DNA of 64,000 nt from JAYPAN01 sp049597955 (lineage in GTDB: Bacteria > Pseudomonadota > Alphaproteobacteria > RS24): NCBI GenBank assembly GCA_049597955.1, contig JBMYND010000001.1, forward strand, positions 124,001 to 188,000, given 5' to 3'. Below the pieces are notes generated by a model, which was given only the letters and a program-made list of their open reading frames with translations, was not told where the DNA came from and searched no databases. Made by a program: the position numbers and the translations under genes. Every line of letters begins with the position of its first letter. Positions within the stretch are counted from its first letter, which is position 1. Below, piece after piece: positions 36,554-45,914 of the stretch.

Positions 36554-37740
36554 TGCAGCAATCCCTGGCAGTGTTTGGTGCGACGGGCACGATTGGCGAC
36601 AATACGCTTGATTTGGTTGACCGCCATGCCGCGCGGTTTCGCGTCAGCGTGCTGACAGCGCATGAGAATATCGCCAAGCTGGCCATGCTGGCTGACAAAT
36701 ATCGCCCGGATATGGTGGTTGTCAGCAATGCAGCAATGGCTGATGAGGCGCGTGATGCGCTGGCGGGTTTTTCAGGTGACATCGCTTTTGGCGAAGCGGG
36801 ATTGACGGCGGCAGCTGCCTATCCGGCTGATATTGCGGTGATGGCGATTGTCGGTTTTGCCGCTTTAACGCCAACTTTGGCACTGATTGAAGCAGGTCGG
36901 CATATTGCGCTGGCCAATAAGGAATGTCTTGTTGCCGCCGGTGGGCTGATGATGCAAAGGGCGGCGCAATGCAAAGCGCGTATTTTGCCGGTGGACAGCG
37001 AGCATAATGCGATTTTTCAATTGCTGGACGGGCGCGATACGGCACCGCTTGAGCGTGTGGTGTTGACAGCATCCGGCGGGCCGTTTCTTGATTTTGACGC
37101 CGATGCGTTAGCTGCGGTGACGCCGGATATGGCGAAAAACCATCCAAATTGGAATATGGGCGCAAAAATTTCGGTTGATAGCGCGACCATGATGAATAAG
37201 GGGTTGGAACTGATTGAGGCGCATCATTTATTCGCCTTGCCTCCGGCGCAGCTTGATGTGCTGGTGCATCCTCAATCAATTGTTCACGGGCTGGTCTATT
37301 TTGTCGATGGCAGCGTGCTGGCGCATAAGGCCAATGCGGATATGCGGATTCCGCTCTCTTATTGTATGGCCTATCCGGCGCGCTTGCCGCTTAATCCGGC
37401 GCCGCTGGATTTGGCGCAATTGGGGCGGCTGGATTTTCTGGCCCCCGACCGAGAGCGATTTCGCTGTCTGGCACTTGCCGAGGATGCCATGCGCGCAGGC
37501 GGCCTGATGCCGACCATATTAAATGGCGCCAATGAAGTGGCGGTAGCGGCTTTTTTGGATGGGCATATTGGCTTTACCGATATTGCCGATTTTGTCGCTT
37601 CGGCAATGGAGATTGCCGACAAGCAGGCGCCAATTGAATTGGTCAGTGATTTTGAGGCAGCATTGGCGCAAATTGTCGCTTGCGACCTGCAAACACGTGA
37701 AACGACAGGTAAATTAATTGCTGAAAAACAGGCAAATTAA
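36553..37740 (+). CDS. dxr: 1-deoxy-D-xylulose 5-phosphate reductoisomerase
   Basis: 395-residue NADPH-dependent enzyme of the MEP isoprenoid pathway. The Rossmann motif GATGTIGDNTL is at the N-terminus; LANKECLVAAG, PVDSEHNAIFQLL (metal and substrate site) and MMNKGLELIEAHHLF follow. ATG 36553 overlaps the cdsA stop and is preferred to TTG and GTG codons directly upstream. It supplies precursors for the UppS product. Confidence 0.97.
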   Translation: MQQSLAVFGATGTIGDNTLDLVDRHAARFRVSVLTAHENIAKLAMLADKYRPDMVVVSNAAMADEARDALAGFSGDIAFGEAGLTAAAAYPADIAVMAIVGFAALTPTLALIEAGRHIALANKECLVAAGGLMMQRAAQCKARILPVDSEHNAIFQLLDGRDTAPLERVVLTASGGPFLDFDADALAAVTPDMAKNHPNWNMGAKISVDSATMMNKGLELIEAHHLFALPPAQLDVLVHPQSIVHGLVYFVDGSVLAHKANADMRIPLSYCMAYPARLPLNPAPLDLAQLGRLDFLAPDRERFRCLALAEDAMRAGGLMPTILNGANEVAVAAFLDGHIGFTDIADFVASAMEIADKQAPIELVSDFEAALAQIVACDLQTRETTGKLIAEKQAN

Positions 37741-37839
37741 GCGGCATGGGGACTGTTTGCCTCAAAATTGCCCTACTGTGAAATGAGACTTCCAATCAGG
37801 CGGAAAATAGCCATAATGCGGAAAATCTTTGGAGGATAA

Positions 37840-39006
37840 ATGGACACGATAACCTATCTCTACAGCGCACTGGGCTTGAGCTATATCGTGCCGTTTATTT
37901 TTGTTCTGACCATTGTTGTGTTTTTTCACGAGCTCGGACATTTCTACATTGCGCGCCGATGTGGCGTAACAGTGGAAGTATTTTCCATTGGTTTTGGCAA
38001 ATCACTGCGCTGCTGGGTGGACAAGCATGGCACGGAATGGCGGGTCGGCTGGTTGCCATTGGGCGGCTATGTCAAATTTCTTGGTGATGAAAATGCCGCC
38101 AGCGCCCCCGATGCTGAAAGCATGTCGCGCCTGAATGAAGAACAGCGCGCCAGCACATTACACAATAAGCCGCTTTGGCAGCGCAGCGCCGTGGTCGCGG
38201 CCGGGCCAATCGCCAATTTCATCCTCGCCATTGTGATTTTTGCCGGGCTTTATAGTTTGCTTGGCCAGCGTGTGACCGAGCCGATGATTGGCGTGGTCGC
38301 ACCTGACAGCGCCGCTGAAATGGCTGATTTGCGCCCCGGTGATTTGATTACCCATATTGACGGCAAGGAAATTATCAGCTTTTCCGAAGTGCGCCGTCAG
38401 GTTGTTGTGTCAGCCGGGGAAAGGCTGATATTCGGCCTTATTCGAGACGGTCAGGCGATTGAGCAGCCGGTTACGCCCGAACGCGTGCTGGAGACCGACC
38501 GATTTGGCAATGAATATTATGTCGGGCGTCTCGGCATTGGTGTTTCCGGCGATGAGGCGCTTGTGCGCCATGTGCGTTATGACCCACTTTCGGCTTTGTG
38601 GATGGGGGTGAAGGAAAGCTATTTCATTGTCGAGCAAACATTTATTGTGCTTGGTCGCATTATTACCGGGCGCGAAAGCGCCGACAGTCTTGGCGGGCCG
38701 ATACGGATTGCCCAAATATCCGGCCAGACCGCGACAATGGGTTTGGTGGCGCTGATTAATCTAACGGCGGTTTTATCGGTCAGTATTGGGCTGATAAATC
38801 TTTTCCCGATTCCAATGTTGGATGGCGGTCATCTTGCCTTTTACGCCTATGAAGCCGTCTTTCGTCGGCCCTTGCCGGAGCGGGCGCAAGAAATTGGCAT
38901 GCGCATTGGCCTGACCCTTGTTCTCATGCTGTTTGTTATGGTGACGATAAATGATTTGTCACGACTCAACCTATTTGATGGCCTGTTCGGCCTGTTTGGC
39001 TTTTAA
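37840..39006 (+). CDS. rseP: site-2 intramembrane protease RseP
   Basis: 388-residue zinc metalloprotease cutting within the membrane, e.g. anti-sigma factors and remnant signal peptides. The active site FFHELGHF lies in the first membrane segment (residues ~29-36). A PDZ domain is in the middle (DLRPGDLITHIDGKEI). The second metal motif is NLFPIPMLDGGH near the C-terminus. A clear GGAGG ribosome binding site precedes the ATG. The gene is followed by bamA after 8 to 26 bp. Confidence 0.96.
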   Translation: MDTITYLYSALGLSYIVPFIFVLTIVVFFHELGHFYIARRCGVTVEVFSIGFGKSLRCWVDKHGTEWRVGWLPLGGYVKFLGDENAASAPDAESMSRLNEEQRASTLHNKPLWQRSAVVAAGPIANFILAIVIFAGLYSLLGQRVTEPMIGVVAPDSAAEMADLRPGDLITHIDGKEIISFSEVRRQVVVSAGERLIFGLIRDGQAIEQPVTPERVLETDRFGNEYYVGRLGIGVSGDEALVRHVRYDPLSALWMGVKESYFIVEQTFIVLGRIITGRESADSLGGPIRIAQISGQTATMGLVALINLTAVLSVSIGLINLFPIPMLDGGHLAFYAYEAVFRRPLPERAQEIGMRIGLTLVLMLFVMVTINDLSRLNLFDGLFGLFGF

Positions 39007-39032
39007 GTCTTGAGATGAAGGAATTTCCGTTT

Positions 39033-41318
39033 ATGGGTGGCGCGAAGGCGATGAAGACCATAATTCTTGCCCTTTGCCTGACGGGGTTGGCCGCGTTTGG
39101 GCAGACTGCGCGGGCCGAAATTGGCAAGCCGATTTCCTTTATCAGGGTTGAGGGCACGCAGCGCGTCGAGGCAGAAACCGTGCGCGCCTATATGATTGTC
39201 GCTGAAGGCATGACGGATGAGGCCGAGCTGGTTGACCAGTCAGTGAAAACGCTGTTTGCCTCTGGCCTGTTTTCCGATGTGCGGATACGCCGTGAAGGGC
39301 AGGGGCTGGTGGTGACAGTGCTTGAAAACCCTATCATCAATCGCGTTTCCTTTGAGGGCAACAGCGCCATCAGCGATGACAGCCTGGGCGATGAGGCAGT
39401 GTTGAAACCGCGCCAGATATATACGCGCGCCAAAGTGCAAGATGATGTTGAACGCTTTATTGAGCTTTACCGGCGCTCGGGGCGCTTTGCCGCGCGGATT
39501 GACCCGAAAGTCATTCAATTGCCGCAAAACCGCATTGACTTGGTGTTTGAAATTGACGAAGGGCCGGTGACCGGCATCAGGTCTATCAATTTTATCGGCA
39601 ATCGCACATTTGACGACCAGCGTTTGCGCGACATTATTATCACCCGCGAAAGCCGTTGGTGGCGCGTCTTTACCTCCAATGATAATTACGACCCTGACCG
39701 TATCGCTTATGACCGCGAATTATTGCGCCGCTTTTATTTGAGCCAAGGTTTTGCCGATTTTCGGGTTGTCAGCTCCACAGCGGAATTATCGCGCGATGGC
39801 GAGGAGTTTTTTGTCACCTTTAATATAGAGGAGGGCGAACGCTACCGCTTTGGCGAGGGGCGTATTTCAACCAATCTCGATACGGTCGATATTGTGCAGC
39901 TTGAAGAGCTGATTACCCATGAAGCCGGAGACCGCTATGATGCGCGCGCGCTCGATGCAACGGTCGAGGCGCTTATCAAGACAGTCGGCGAAAGCGGCTT
40001 TGCCTTTGCCGATGTGCGCCCGCGCCCCTCTCGCAATCGTGAGGCGCGGGTGATTGACATTGAATATACAATTGATGAAGGCCCGCGCGTTTATGTGGAG
40101 CGCATTAACATTAACGGCAATAGCCGCACTCATGATGATGTGATACGCCGTGAATTGCGGCTGAGCGAAGGCGATGCATTTAATCGCGTATTGCTCAATC
40201 GGGCCGAGCGTGATGTGCGCGGCTTGGGCTATTTCGGTGAAGTGGAAATCAATGAATCGCCGGGCAGCGGGCCTGACCAGACGATTATTGATGTTGATGT
40301 CACCGAGCAACCAACCGGTGAGTTGAGTTTCGGTGTCGGTTATTCCTCGACCGAAAATCTGACGACCGAATTCAGTATTTCGGAGCGTAATTTTCTCGGC
40401 CGTGGCCAGCGTTTGCAATTGCAGCTTGGCCTCAGCAATCAAGTCAACCGATATATTGTTGGCTTTACCGAGCCGCATTTCTTGGGCCGCGATGTTTCGG
40501 CCGGCTTTAATTTCTTCAATACGTCAACAAATTACAATTTTCAGGCGGGGCTTGAAACGCGGGTGACCGGGCTTGGCTTGTCATTTGGCTTTCCCCTGTC
40601 GGAAGACGGGCGGCTGTCGCTGTTTTTCAACCTGTCTGAAGATGAGTTGAAAAACACCTCGCTGAGTGCGGGGGTCAATCCCAGCTATACAGATTTCAAG
40701 TCGCAATTTGGCTATTTCTATGCGATTGACAAGCGCGATGATGTGATTGAACCGACTGATGGCTGGAATTTCGGTTTCGGGCAAGATATTGCAGGCCCGA
40801 TTGGCGATGTGTCTTTTCTGCGCACGACATTGAGTGCCAGCTATTATCACGAGCTGGCCGAGGGTTATATTTTCAATGCGCGCGCCAATATGGGCGTTGT
40901 GCATGATTATAAGGGCGGCGTGATAAATTATAATGACCGGTTTTTCAAAGGCGGCTCATCGTTTCGCGGCTTTGACCGGTCGGGTGTCGGCCCGCGCCAG
41001 TTAAGCACCGGTTATGCTTTGGGGGCCAATAAGTTTCTTATCGCGACCACACAAGTATCGCTGCCGCTGGGCATTCCCAAAGAGGTTGGGATGCGCGCCA
41101 ATGCCTTTGTTGATTTCGGTGTTTTGGGGGATACGGATTCTGTTTCCGGCCAGCCTGGCGATATTCGCGATGAGTTGGCGTTTCGAGCGACTTATGGTTT
41201 GAGCATTTCCTGGCGCTCACCTTTCGGGCCGGTAAGGTTTGACTTTGCGCGCCCAATTGTTAAAGAAGACTATGATGAAGTGCGGTTTTTCCGCTTTTCT
41301 GTTGGCACACGTTTCTAG
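39033..41318 (+). CDS. bamA: outer membrane protein assembly factor BamA
   Basis: ~761-residue Omp85 protein that inserts beta-barrels into the outer membrane; the autotransporter of this window would be a client. It has a signal peptide (core IILALCLTGLAAFGQTARA), five POTRA repeats to about residue 400 and a C-terminal 16-strand barrel ending VGTRF with terminal Phe. ATG 39033 is chosen because AAGGA lies 10 bp upstream; ATG 39015 and 39051 are possible. Confidence 0.95.
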   Translation: MGGAKAMKTIILALCLTGLAAFGQTARAEIGKPISFIRVEGTQRVEAETVRAYMIVAEGMTDEAELVDQSVKTLFASGLFSDVRIRREGQGLVVTVLENPIINRVSFEGNSAISDDSLGDEAVLKPRQIYTRAKVQDDVERFIELYRRSGRFAARIDPKVIQLPQNRIDLVFEIDEGPVTGIRSINFIGNRTFDDQRLRDIIITRESRWWRVFTSNDNYDPDRIAYDRELLRRFYLSQGFADFRVVSSTAELSRDGEEFFVTFNIEEGERYRFGEGRISTNLDTVDIVQLEELITHEAGDRYDARALDATVEALIKTVGESGFAFADVRPRPSRNREARVIDIEYTIDEGPRVYVERININGNSRTHDDVIRRELRLSEGDAFNRVLLNRAERDVRGLGYFGEVEINESPGSGPDQTIIDVDVTEQPTGELSFGVGYSSTENLTTEFSISERNFLGRGQRLQLQLGLSNQVNRYIVGFTEPHFLGRDVSAGFNFFNTSTNYNFQAGLETRVTGLGLSFGFPLSEDGRLSLFFNLSEDELKNTSLSAGVNPSYTDFKSQFGYFYAIDKRDDVIEPTDGWNFGFGQDIAGPIGDVSFLRTTLSASYYHELAEGYIFNARANMGVVHDYKGGVINYNDRFFKGGSSFRGFDRSGVGPRQLSTGYALGANKFLIATTQVSLPLGIPKEVGMRANAFVDFGVLGDTDSVSGQPGDIRDELAFRATYGLSISWRSPFGPVRFDFARPIVKEDYDEVRFFRFSVGTRF

Positions 41319-41326
41319 GGGGAACT

Positions 41327-41890
41327 ATGTATATTGTGAAAAAAATACTCGCGGTCACGGCGCTTGTCGTCGCCATGTTAATGCCGAATATGGCTGTGGC
41401 CGAAACCGGCCCGATGATTATCGTGTTTGATGTGGATCGCGCCATCGCGCTGTCCAAGGCAGGCAAAAGCGTGGCCGAGCAATTGAAAAAACAAATGGAA
41501 GATGTGCGCGCCGGGGCTGACAAGCAACGCGAAACATTGCAGGGCGACATTAATAAATTGCAGGAACAGCGCAGCCTTTTGGCGGCCGATGCGCTGAAAG
41601 GCAAGGTTGAGGAATTGCAGCAAAAAGAGCTGAAAATGCGCCAAGAACTACAAATTGAAGTGCAATCGGTTCAGGCCGGTGGTCAGCGGGCAGGGCAGCA
41701 AATCTTGAAACTGGCGGAAGAAGAATTGGCGTCAATTGCCAAAGACCGCAAAGCCGATATTGTCATGCGCCGCGACGCGGTGTTTTTTGCCAGCCCGTCT
41801 ATTGATGTCACCAATGAGCTGATTTCGCGCCTCGACAAAAAGCTGAAAACAGTGAAAGTGACGCCGGTCAAAGCCGAAAGCAAGAATTAG
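41327..41890 (+). CDS. skp: periplasmic chaperone Skp/OmpH family protein
   Basis: 187-residue protein with a signal peptide (KILAVTALVVAMLMPNMAVA), a conserved ends-with-strand region (IIVFDVDRAIALSKAGK), and a long Lys/Glu/Gln-rich helical section (~residues 45-130) forming the tentacle-like coiled coil of Skp. It binds unfolded outer-membrane proteins in the periplasm and delivers them to BamA. It sits between bamA and lpxD. Confidence 0.9.
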   Translation: MYIVKKILAVTALVVAMLMPNMAVAETGPMIIVFDVDRAIALSKAGKSVAEQLKKQMEDVRAGADKQRETLQGDINKLQEQRSLLAADALKGKVEELQQKELKMRQELQIEVQSVQAGGQRAGQQILKLAEEELASIAKDRKADIVMRRDAVFFASPSIDVTNELISRLDKKLKTVKVTPVKAESKN

Positions 41891-41897
41891 GGCGGCT

Positions 41898-42926
41898 ATG
41901 GCAGACCGTCGCTTTTATGCCAATGCGGGGCCGTTCCCCCTGACGCATTTGGCGACGCTTGTTAAGGCCGAATATGATGTCGCCGCCGCAAATGTCGATA
42001 TATCCGATGTGGCGGGGCTGGCTTCGGCCGGTGCCGGTGATATCAGCTTTCTGGCCAATGCCAAATATGCTGACAGTCTGAGCGCCAGCCGCGCCGGTGC
42101 GGTGCTGGTGGCGCCAAAGCATAAAGACAAAGTGCCGGAGACGGCGCAGGCGCTGATATGCGCTGACCCTTATCGGGCAATGGCTGAAATATCCTGCCTG
42201 TTTTACCCGCAAGCGGCGCGCGCCATGCCGATGCCGGGAACCGGCCAGCAGCAAGAAAGCGTGCATCCGGAGGCGGAGCTGGGCGAAAATGTCACTATTG
42301 GCTATGGGGCTATGGTGGAGGCGGGCGCGCAAATCGGTGATGGCACAATTATCGCCGCCGGTGCTGTGATTGGTGCCGGCGTGGCGATTGGACGTGATTG
42401 TCTGATTGGCGCCAATTGTGTCATTGGCTTTGCCCTTATTGGCGACCGGGTGATTATTCACGCCAATACGACAATCGGCTCGGATGGTTTTGGCTATGCG
42501 CCGGGCGCTGCGCATTTCAAAATCCCGCAATTGGGGCGGGTCATCATTCAGGCCGATGTAGAGATTGGTGCCAATTGCACGATTGACCGCGGCAGTATGG
42601 AAGATACGCAAATTGGCGAGGGCAGCAAGCTCGATAATCAAGTGCATATGGCGCATAATGTGAAAATCGGGCGGCATTGTTTTCTGACCGGTCAAAATGG
42701 TCTGGCCGGCAGCGCGTCGCTGGGCGATTATGTGCAAATGGGCGGGCAGGCCGGCATTGCCGGTCATGTGCATGTCGGTGACAATACAATGGTTGGTGCG
42801 CAAGCCTTGGTTTTGAAATCAGTGCCAAATAACAGCACAGTATCTGGAACACCGGCGCGCCCCTTGCAAGAATTATATCGCGACCAAGCCTTTATCCGCA
42901 CGTTGCGCAAACGCGACAGCCAATAG
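41898..42926 (+). CDS. lpxD: UDP-3-O-acylglucosamine N-acyltransferase
   Basis: 342-residue left-handed beta-helix enzyme of lipid A synthesis that adds the N-linked 3-hydroxyacyl chain. The N-terminal uridine-binding domain ends near residue 105; hexapeptide repeats follow (IGDGTIIAAGAVIGAGVAIG), with the catalytic His in QVHMAHNVKIG. Relatives usually have fabZ next; here an 83-bp gap leads straight to lpxA. Confidence 0.96.
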   Translation: MADRRFYANAGPFPLTHLATLVKAEYDVAAANVDISDVAGLASAGAGDISFLANAKYADSLSASRAGAVLVAPKHKDKVPETAQALICADPYRAMAEISCLFYPQAARAMPMPGTGQQQESVHPEAELGENVTIGYGAMVEAGAQIGDGTIIAAGAVIGAGVAIGRDCLIGANCVIGFALIGDRVIIHANTTIGSDGFGYAPGAAHFKIPQLGRVIIQADVEIGANCTIDRGSMEDTQIGEGSKLDNQVHMAHNVKIGRHCFLTGQNGLAGSASLGDYVQMGGQAGIAGHVHVGDNTMVGAQALVLKSVPNNSTVSGTPARPLQELYRDQAFIRTLRKRDSQ

Positions 42927-42937
42927 TCCTATTGGTT

Positions 42938-42966
42938 TTGCATTGCGCCGTAACATAACGTCATAA
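42938..42966 (+). promoter_or_regulatory. candidate lpxA promoter
   Basis: TTGCAT (42938-42943), a 17-bp spacer and TCATAA (42961-42966) in the lpxD-lpxA gap where relatives carry fabZ. Confidence 0.4.
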
Positions 42967-43009
42967 AGGTTTATTTGCTGAAGGCCGCAACGCCTTTTAA
43001 GCACGAAGC

Positions 43010-43804
43010 ATGGCGACAATACACCAAACGGCGATAGTAGAAGACAGCGTAACCCTTGGGCGAAATGTGCAGATTGGCCCGTTTTGCTGTGTCACCGGCG
43101 CGGTGACGCTCGGCGATAATGTGGTGCTGGAATCGCATGTTGTCGTGACCGGCAATACGCAGATTGGCAGCGAAACCCATATTTACCCGTTCGCTTCTAT
43201 CGGCCATGTGCCGCAGGATTTGAAATTTGAAAATGAGAATGTGACGCTGGAAATCGGCAGCCGCAATCGAATTCGCGAGCATGTCACCATGAATCCCGGC
43301 ACAAAGGGCGGCGGTGGCGTCACGCGGGTCGGCAATGACGGGCTGTTTATGATGGGGTCGCATGTGGCGCATGATTGCATGGTTGGTGACCATGTTATTT
43401 TGGCCAATAATGCCACTCTGGGCGGCCATGTTGAGCTTGGCGATTATGCCATTTTGGGTGGCCTTGTCGGTGTTCACCAATTTTGCCGAATTGGCGCGCA
43501 TGCTTTTGTCGGTGCGGGCGGGCTGATTGTTGAAGATGTTATACCCTTTGGCACGGCGACCGGTAATCGCGCCGTCTTGTCGGGATTGAACCTTGTCGGC
43601 ATGAAGCGCCGCGATTTTCCGCGCGATGAAATCAATGCTTTGCGGGCGGCTTATAAAGATTTGTTTTTCTGCCAAGAAGAATCGCTGGCCGCGCGCATGG
43701 AAAATGTGGCGGACGCCTATCCCGACAGCGAAACTGTGCAGGCGGTGATTGCCTTTATGCGGCAAGATAATAGCCGTGGCTTTTGCGCGCCATCGCGTTC
43801 GTGA
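43010..43804 (+). CDS. lpxA: UDP-N-acetylglucosamine O-acyltransferase
   Basis: 264-residue hexapeptide-repeat enzyme performing the first step of lipid A synthesis. Seen: IHQTAIVEDSVTLG at the start, the catalytic His in GSHVAHDCMVGDHV, and the C-terminal helical domain. No strong ribosome binding site precedes the ATG (AAGCACGAAGC). The stop overlaps the lpxI ATG. Confidence 0.96.
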   Translation: MATIHQTAIVEDSVTLGRNVQIGPFCCVTGAVTLGDNVVLESHVVVTGNTQIGSETHIYPFASIGHVPQDLKFENENVTLEIGSRNRIREHVTMNPGTKGGGGVTRVGNDGLFMMGSHVAHDCMVGDHVILANNATLGGHVELGDYAILGGLVGVHQFCRIGAHAFVGAGGLIVEDVIPFGTATGNRAVLSGLNLVGMKRRDFPRDEINALRAAYKDLFFCQEESLAARMENVADAYPDSETVQAVIAFMRQDNSRGFCAPSRS

Positions 43805-44703
43805 TGACAGTAAAACCAGACAGGTCAATAATATCCGGTGAGGGCAGGTTGGGCATTATTGCCGGGCAGGGTTTTTTGCCGGTGCAATTGGCCCATGCCT
43901 GTCAGCGTCAGGGGCGGGATTGTTTTATTATCGGTCTTCAGGGTGAGGCGGACAGCGCGATTGAGGCGTTTGACCATGAATGGGCGGCGCTTGGGCAATT
44001 TGCCCATATTGGCGATAGGCTGTTGGCTGCCGGATGTGCCGAGCTTGTCGTTATTGGCGCGATTAACCGCCCCGATTTGGATGCGGTGGTTTTCGATGAA
44101 GGCGGTCAATGGTTTCTTGATTGGGTAAGTCGGCAAGGGCCAGCCAGTATTCATGCCAGTATTCATGCCGGTAATCGCGGCGATGATGCTTTATTGCGCG
44201 GTGTGGTCGCTTATTTTGAACATCGTCAATTAAAGGTGATTGGGCCGGAGGCGGTGCTGGCCTCATTGCTGGCGCCAGCAGGCGCGCAGACCAGCCATGG
44301 CGAGGCTGACCATCAAGCCGATATAGACCGCGCCCGTTTGGTCGCGCAGGAAATAGGCCGGTTGGATATTGGCCAGAGCGTGATTGTTTGTCATGGTCTG
44401 GTGCTGGGCGTGGAAGGGCCGGAAGGCACGGATGCGCTGTTGCAGCGCGTCGGACAATTACCGGAAAGCTTGCGCGGCACAAAACAGGCGCGCGCCGGTG
44501 TGTTGGCGAAATTTCCCAAGCCGCAACAAGAGCGCCGCATTGATTTGCCAACGCTTGGCGTGCCGACAATTGAAGGCGCGGCGGCGGCCAATCTGGCCGG
44601 TATTGTTTATGAGGCGGGCGGTGCCTTATTCGACAATGCCGAAGCCATGGCAGCACGCGCCGAACAACTCGGCCTGTTTCTGGTCGGTTTGGCCAAGTCA
44701 TGA
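43804..44703 (+). CDS. lpxI: UDP-2,3-diacylglucosamine diphosphatase LpxI
   Basis: 299-residue DUF1009-family pyrophosphatase that makes lipid X, the alphaproteobacterial replacement for LpxH. GRLGIIAGQGFLPVQLAHA is at the start and VLAKFPKPQQERRIDLPTLG lies in the C-terminal catalytic domain. A 12-bp direct repeat at about 44148-44171 duplicates SIHA, giving SIHASIHAGN. Overlaps lpxA and lpxB by 1 and 4 bp. Confidence 0.94.
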   Translation: MTVKPDRSIISGEGRLGIIAGQGFLPVQLAHACQRQGRDCFIIGLQGEADSAIEAFDHEWAALGQFAHIGDRLLAAGCAELVVIGAINRPDLDAVVFDEGGQWFLDWVSRQGPASIHASIHAGNRGDDALLRGVVAYFEHRQLKVIGPEAVLASLLAPAGAQTSHGEADHQADIDRARLVAQEIGRLDIGQSVIVCHGLVLGVEGPEGTDALLQRVGQLPESLRGTKQARAGVLAKFPKPQQERRIDLPTLGVPTIEGAAAANLAGIVYEAGGALFDNAEAMAARAEQLGLFLVGLAKS

Positions 44704-45914
44704 GCAATAATGGCACGCCAAACCTGCATGTGATGCCAAACCTGCATGTGATGCCAAACCTGCATGTGATGATTGTCGCCGGAGAGACTTCAGGCGATGC
44801 GCTGGGCGCTGACTTAATGGCCGAATTGCGTGCGCAAAGGCCCGATATAATGGTGACCGGTGTTGGCGGGCCAAAAATGACGGCGCAGGGCATGGCGTCG
44901 ATTTTTCCGATGGAAGAAATCGCGCTTATGGGCTTGCGTGAAATCCTGCCGCGTCTGCCGCATTTGTTCAAATTGCTTGACGATACAGTGGCGCATGCGC
45001 TGGCGGTTGAACCCGATATGCTGGTGCTGATTGACAGTCCCGAATTTAATCACCGGCTGGCGGCAAGGGTGAAAGCGCAAAGGCCGGATATTCCTGTAAT
45101 ATGCTTTGTCGCCCCGCAAGTCTGGGCTTGGCGGCGCGGGCGAGCAAAGAAAATGAAAGCCCATTTTGATGCCGTGCTGGCGCTGCTGCCTTTTGAACCG
45201 GATATTTTTGCTGCCGCCAATGGCCCGCCCTGTCATTTTATCGGCCACCCAATTATGCAACGCCTTGCGGCTTTGCCGGAAAATGCGGACATTACCCGCA
45301 GGCTGAAAATAAAAAAGACGGATAAATTAGTGAGCGTTTTACCGGGCAGCCGGATGAGCGAGATTAAACGTCTTTTGCCGGTTTTCGGGCAAGTGGTGAC
45401 ACGCCTGTCCAATAATGTGGATGGCTTGCGTGTGGCGGTGCCGGTCTTGCCGCATACCAAACAGCCTATCGCAGAGGCGGTGTCAAACTGGCCCTTGCCG
45501 GTTGATTTGGTTGAGGACGAAGCCGATAAAATGGCGCTGTTCAAAGCCAGCCGTGCGGCCTTGGCTTCGTCCGGCACGGCAGTGCTGGAATTGGGGTTGG
45601 CCGGTCTGCCAACCGTGGCGGCTTATGATATTGGCGCGGTTATGGGCTGGCTGCTTATGCGGGTCATGCAAGTGCCATCGGCTGTGCTGACCAATCTCAT
45701 TCTTGATGCGCCGATTGTGCCGGAATTTTTGCAAGACCGATGCCGCGCCGATTTGATTTATCCGGCGCTCCATAAATTATTGGTGGATGATGCCGCCAAT
45801 CAAAAACAGCGTGACGCATTGGCACAATTGCCCGACGCCTTGGCCGTGTCCGGCGCGCCACCGGCTGTGCGGGCGGCGCAAATTTGCCTGCAAATAGCGG
45901 CCCGGAAAGCCTAG
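44700..45914 (+). CDS. lpxB: lipid-A-disaccharide synthase
   Basis: 404-residue GT19 glycosyltransferase joining lipid X to UDP-diacylglucosamine. The conserved start is MIVAGETSGDALGADL. Also seen are FVAPQVWAWRRGRAKKM and LVSVLPGSRMSEIKR. Before the conserved start lies an extension containing three exact copies of PNLHVM, coded by an 18-bp tandem repeat. ATG 44700 overlaps the lpxI stop; ATG 44769 directly before the conserved domain could also serve. The stop overlaps the gltA stop on the other strand. Confidence 0.95.
   Translation: MSNNGTPNLHVMPNLHVMPNLHVMIVAGETSGDALGADLMAELRAQRPDIMVTGVGGPKMTAQGMASIFPMEEIALMGLREILPRLPHLFKLLDDTVAHALAVEPDMLVLIDSPEFNHRLAARVKAQRPDIPVICFVAPQVWAWRRGRAKKMKAHFDAVLALLPFEPDIFAAANGPPCHFIGHPIMQRLAALPENADITRRLKIKKTDKLVSVLPGSRMSEIKRLLPVFGQVVTRLSNNVDGLRVAVPVLPHTKQPIAEAVSNWPLPVDLVEDEADKMALFKASRAALASSGTAVLELGLAGLPTVAAYDIGAVMGWLLMRVMQVPSAVLTNLILDAPIVPEFLQDRCRADLIYPALHKLLVDDAANQKQRDALAQLPDALAVSGAPPAVRAAQICLQIAARKA
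44718..44771 (+). repeat. 3 x 18-bp tandem repeat in lpxB
   Basis: Three identical copies of CCAAACCTGCATGTGATG at 44718-44735, 44736-44753 and 44754-44771. The unit keeps the reading frame and each copy ends in ATG. Confidence 0.95.
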
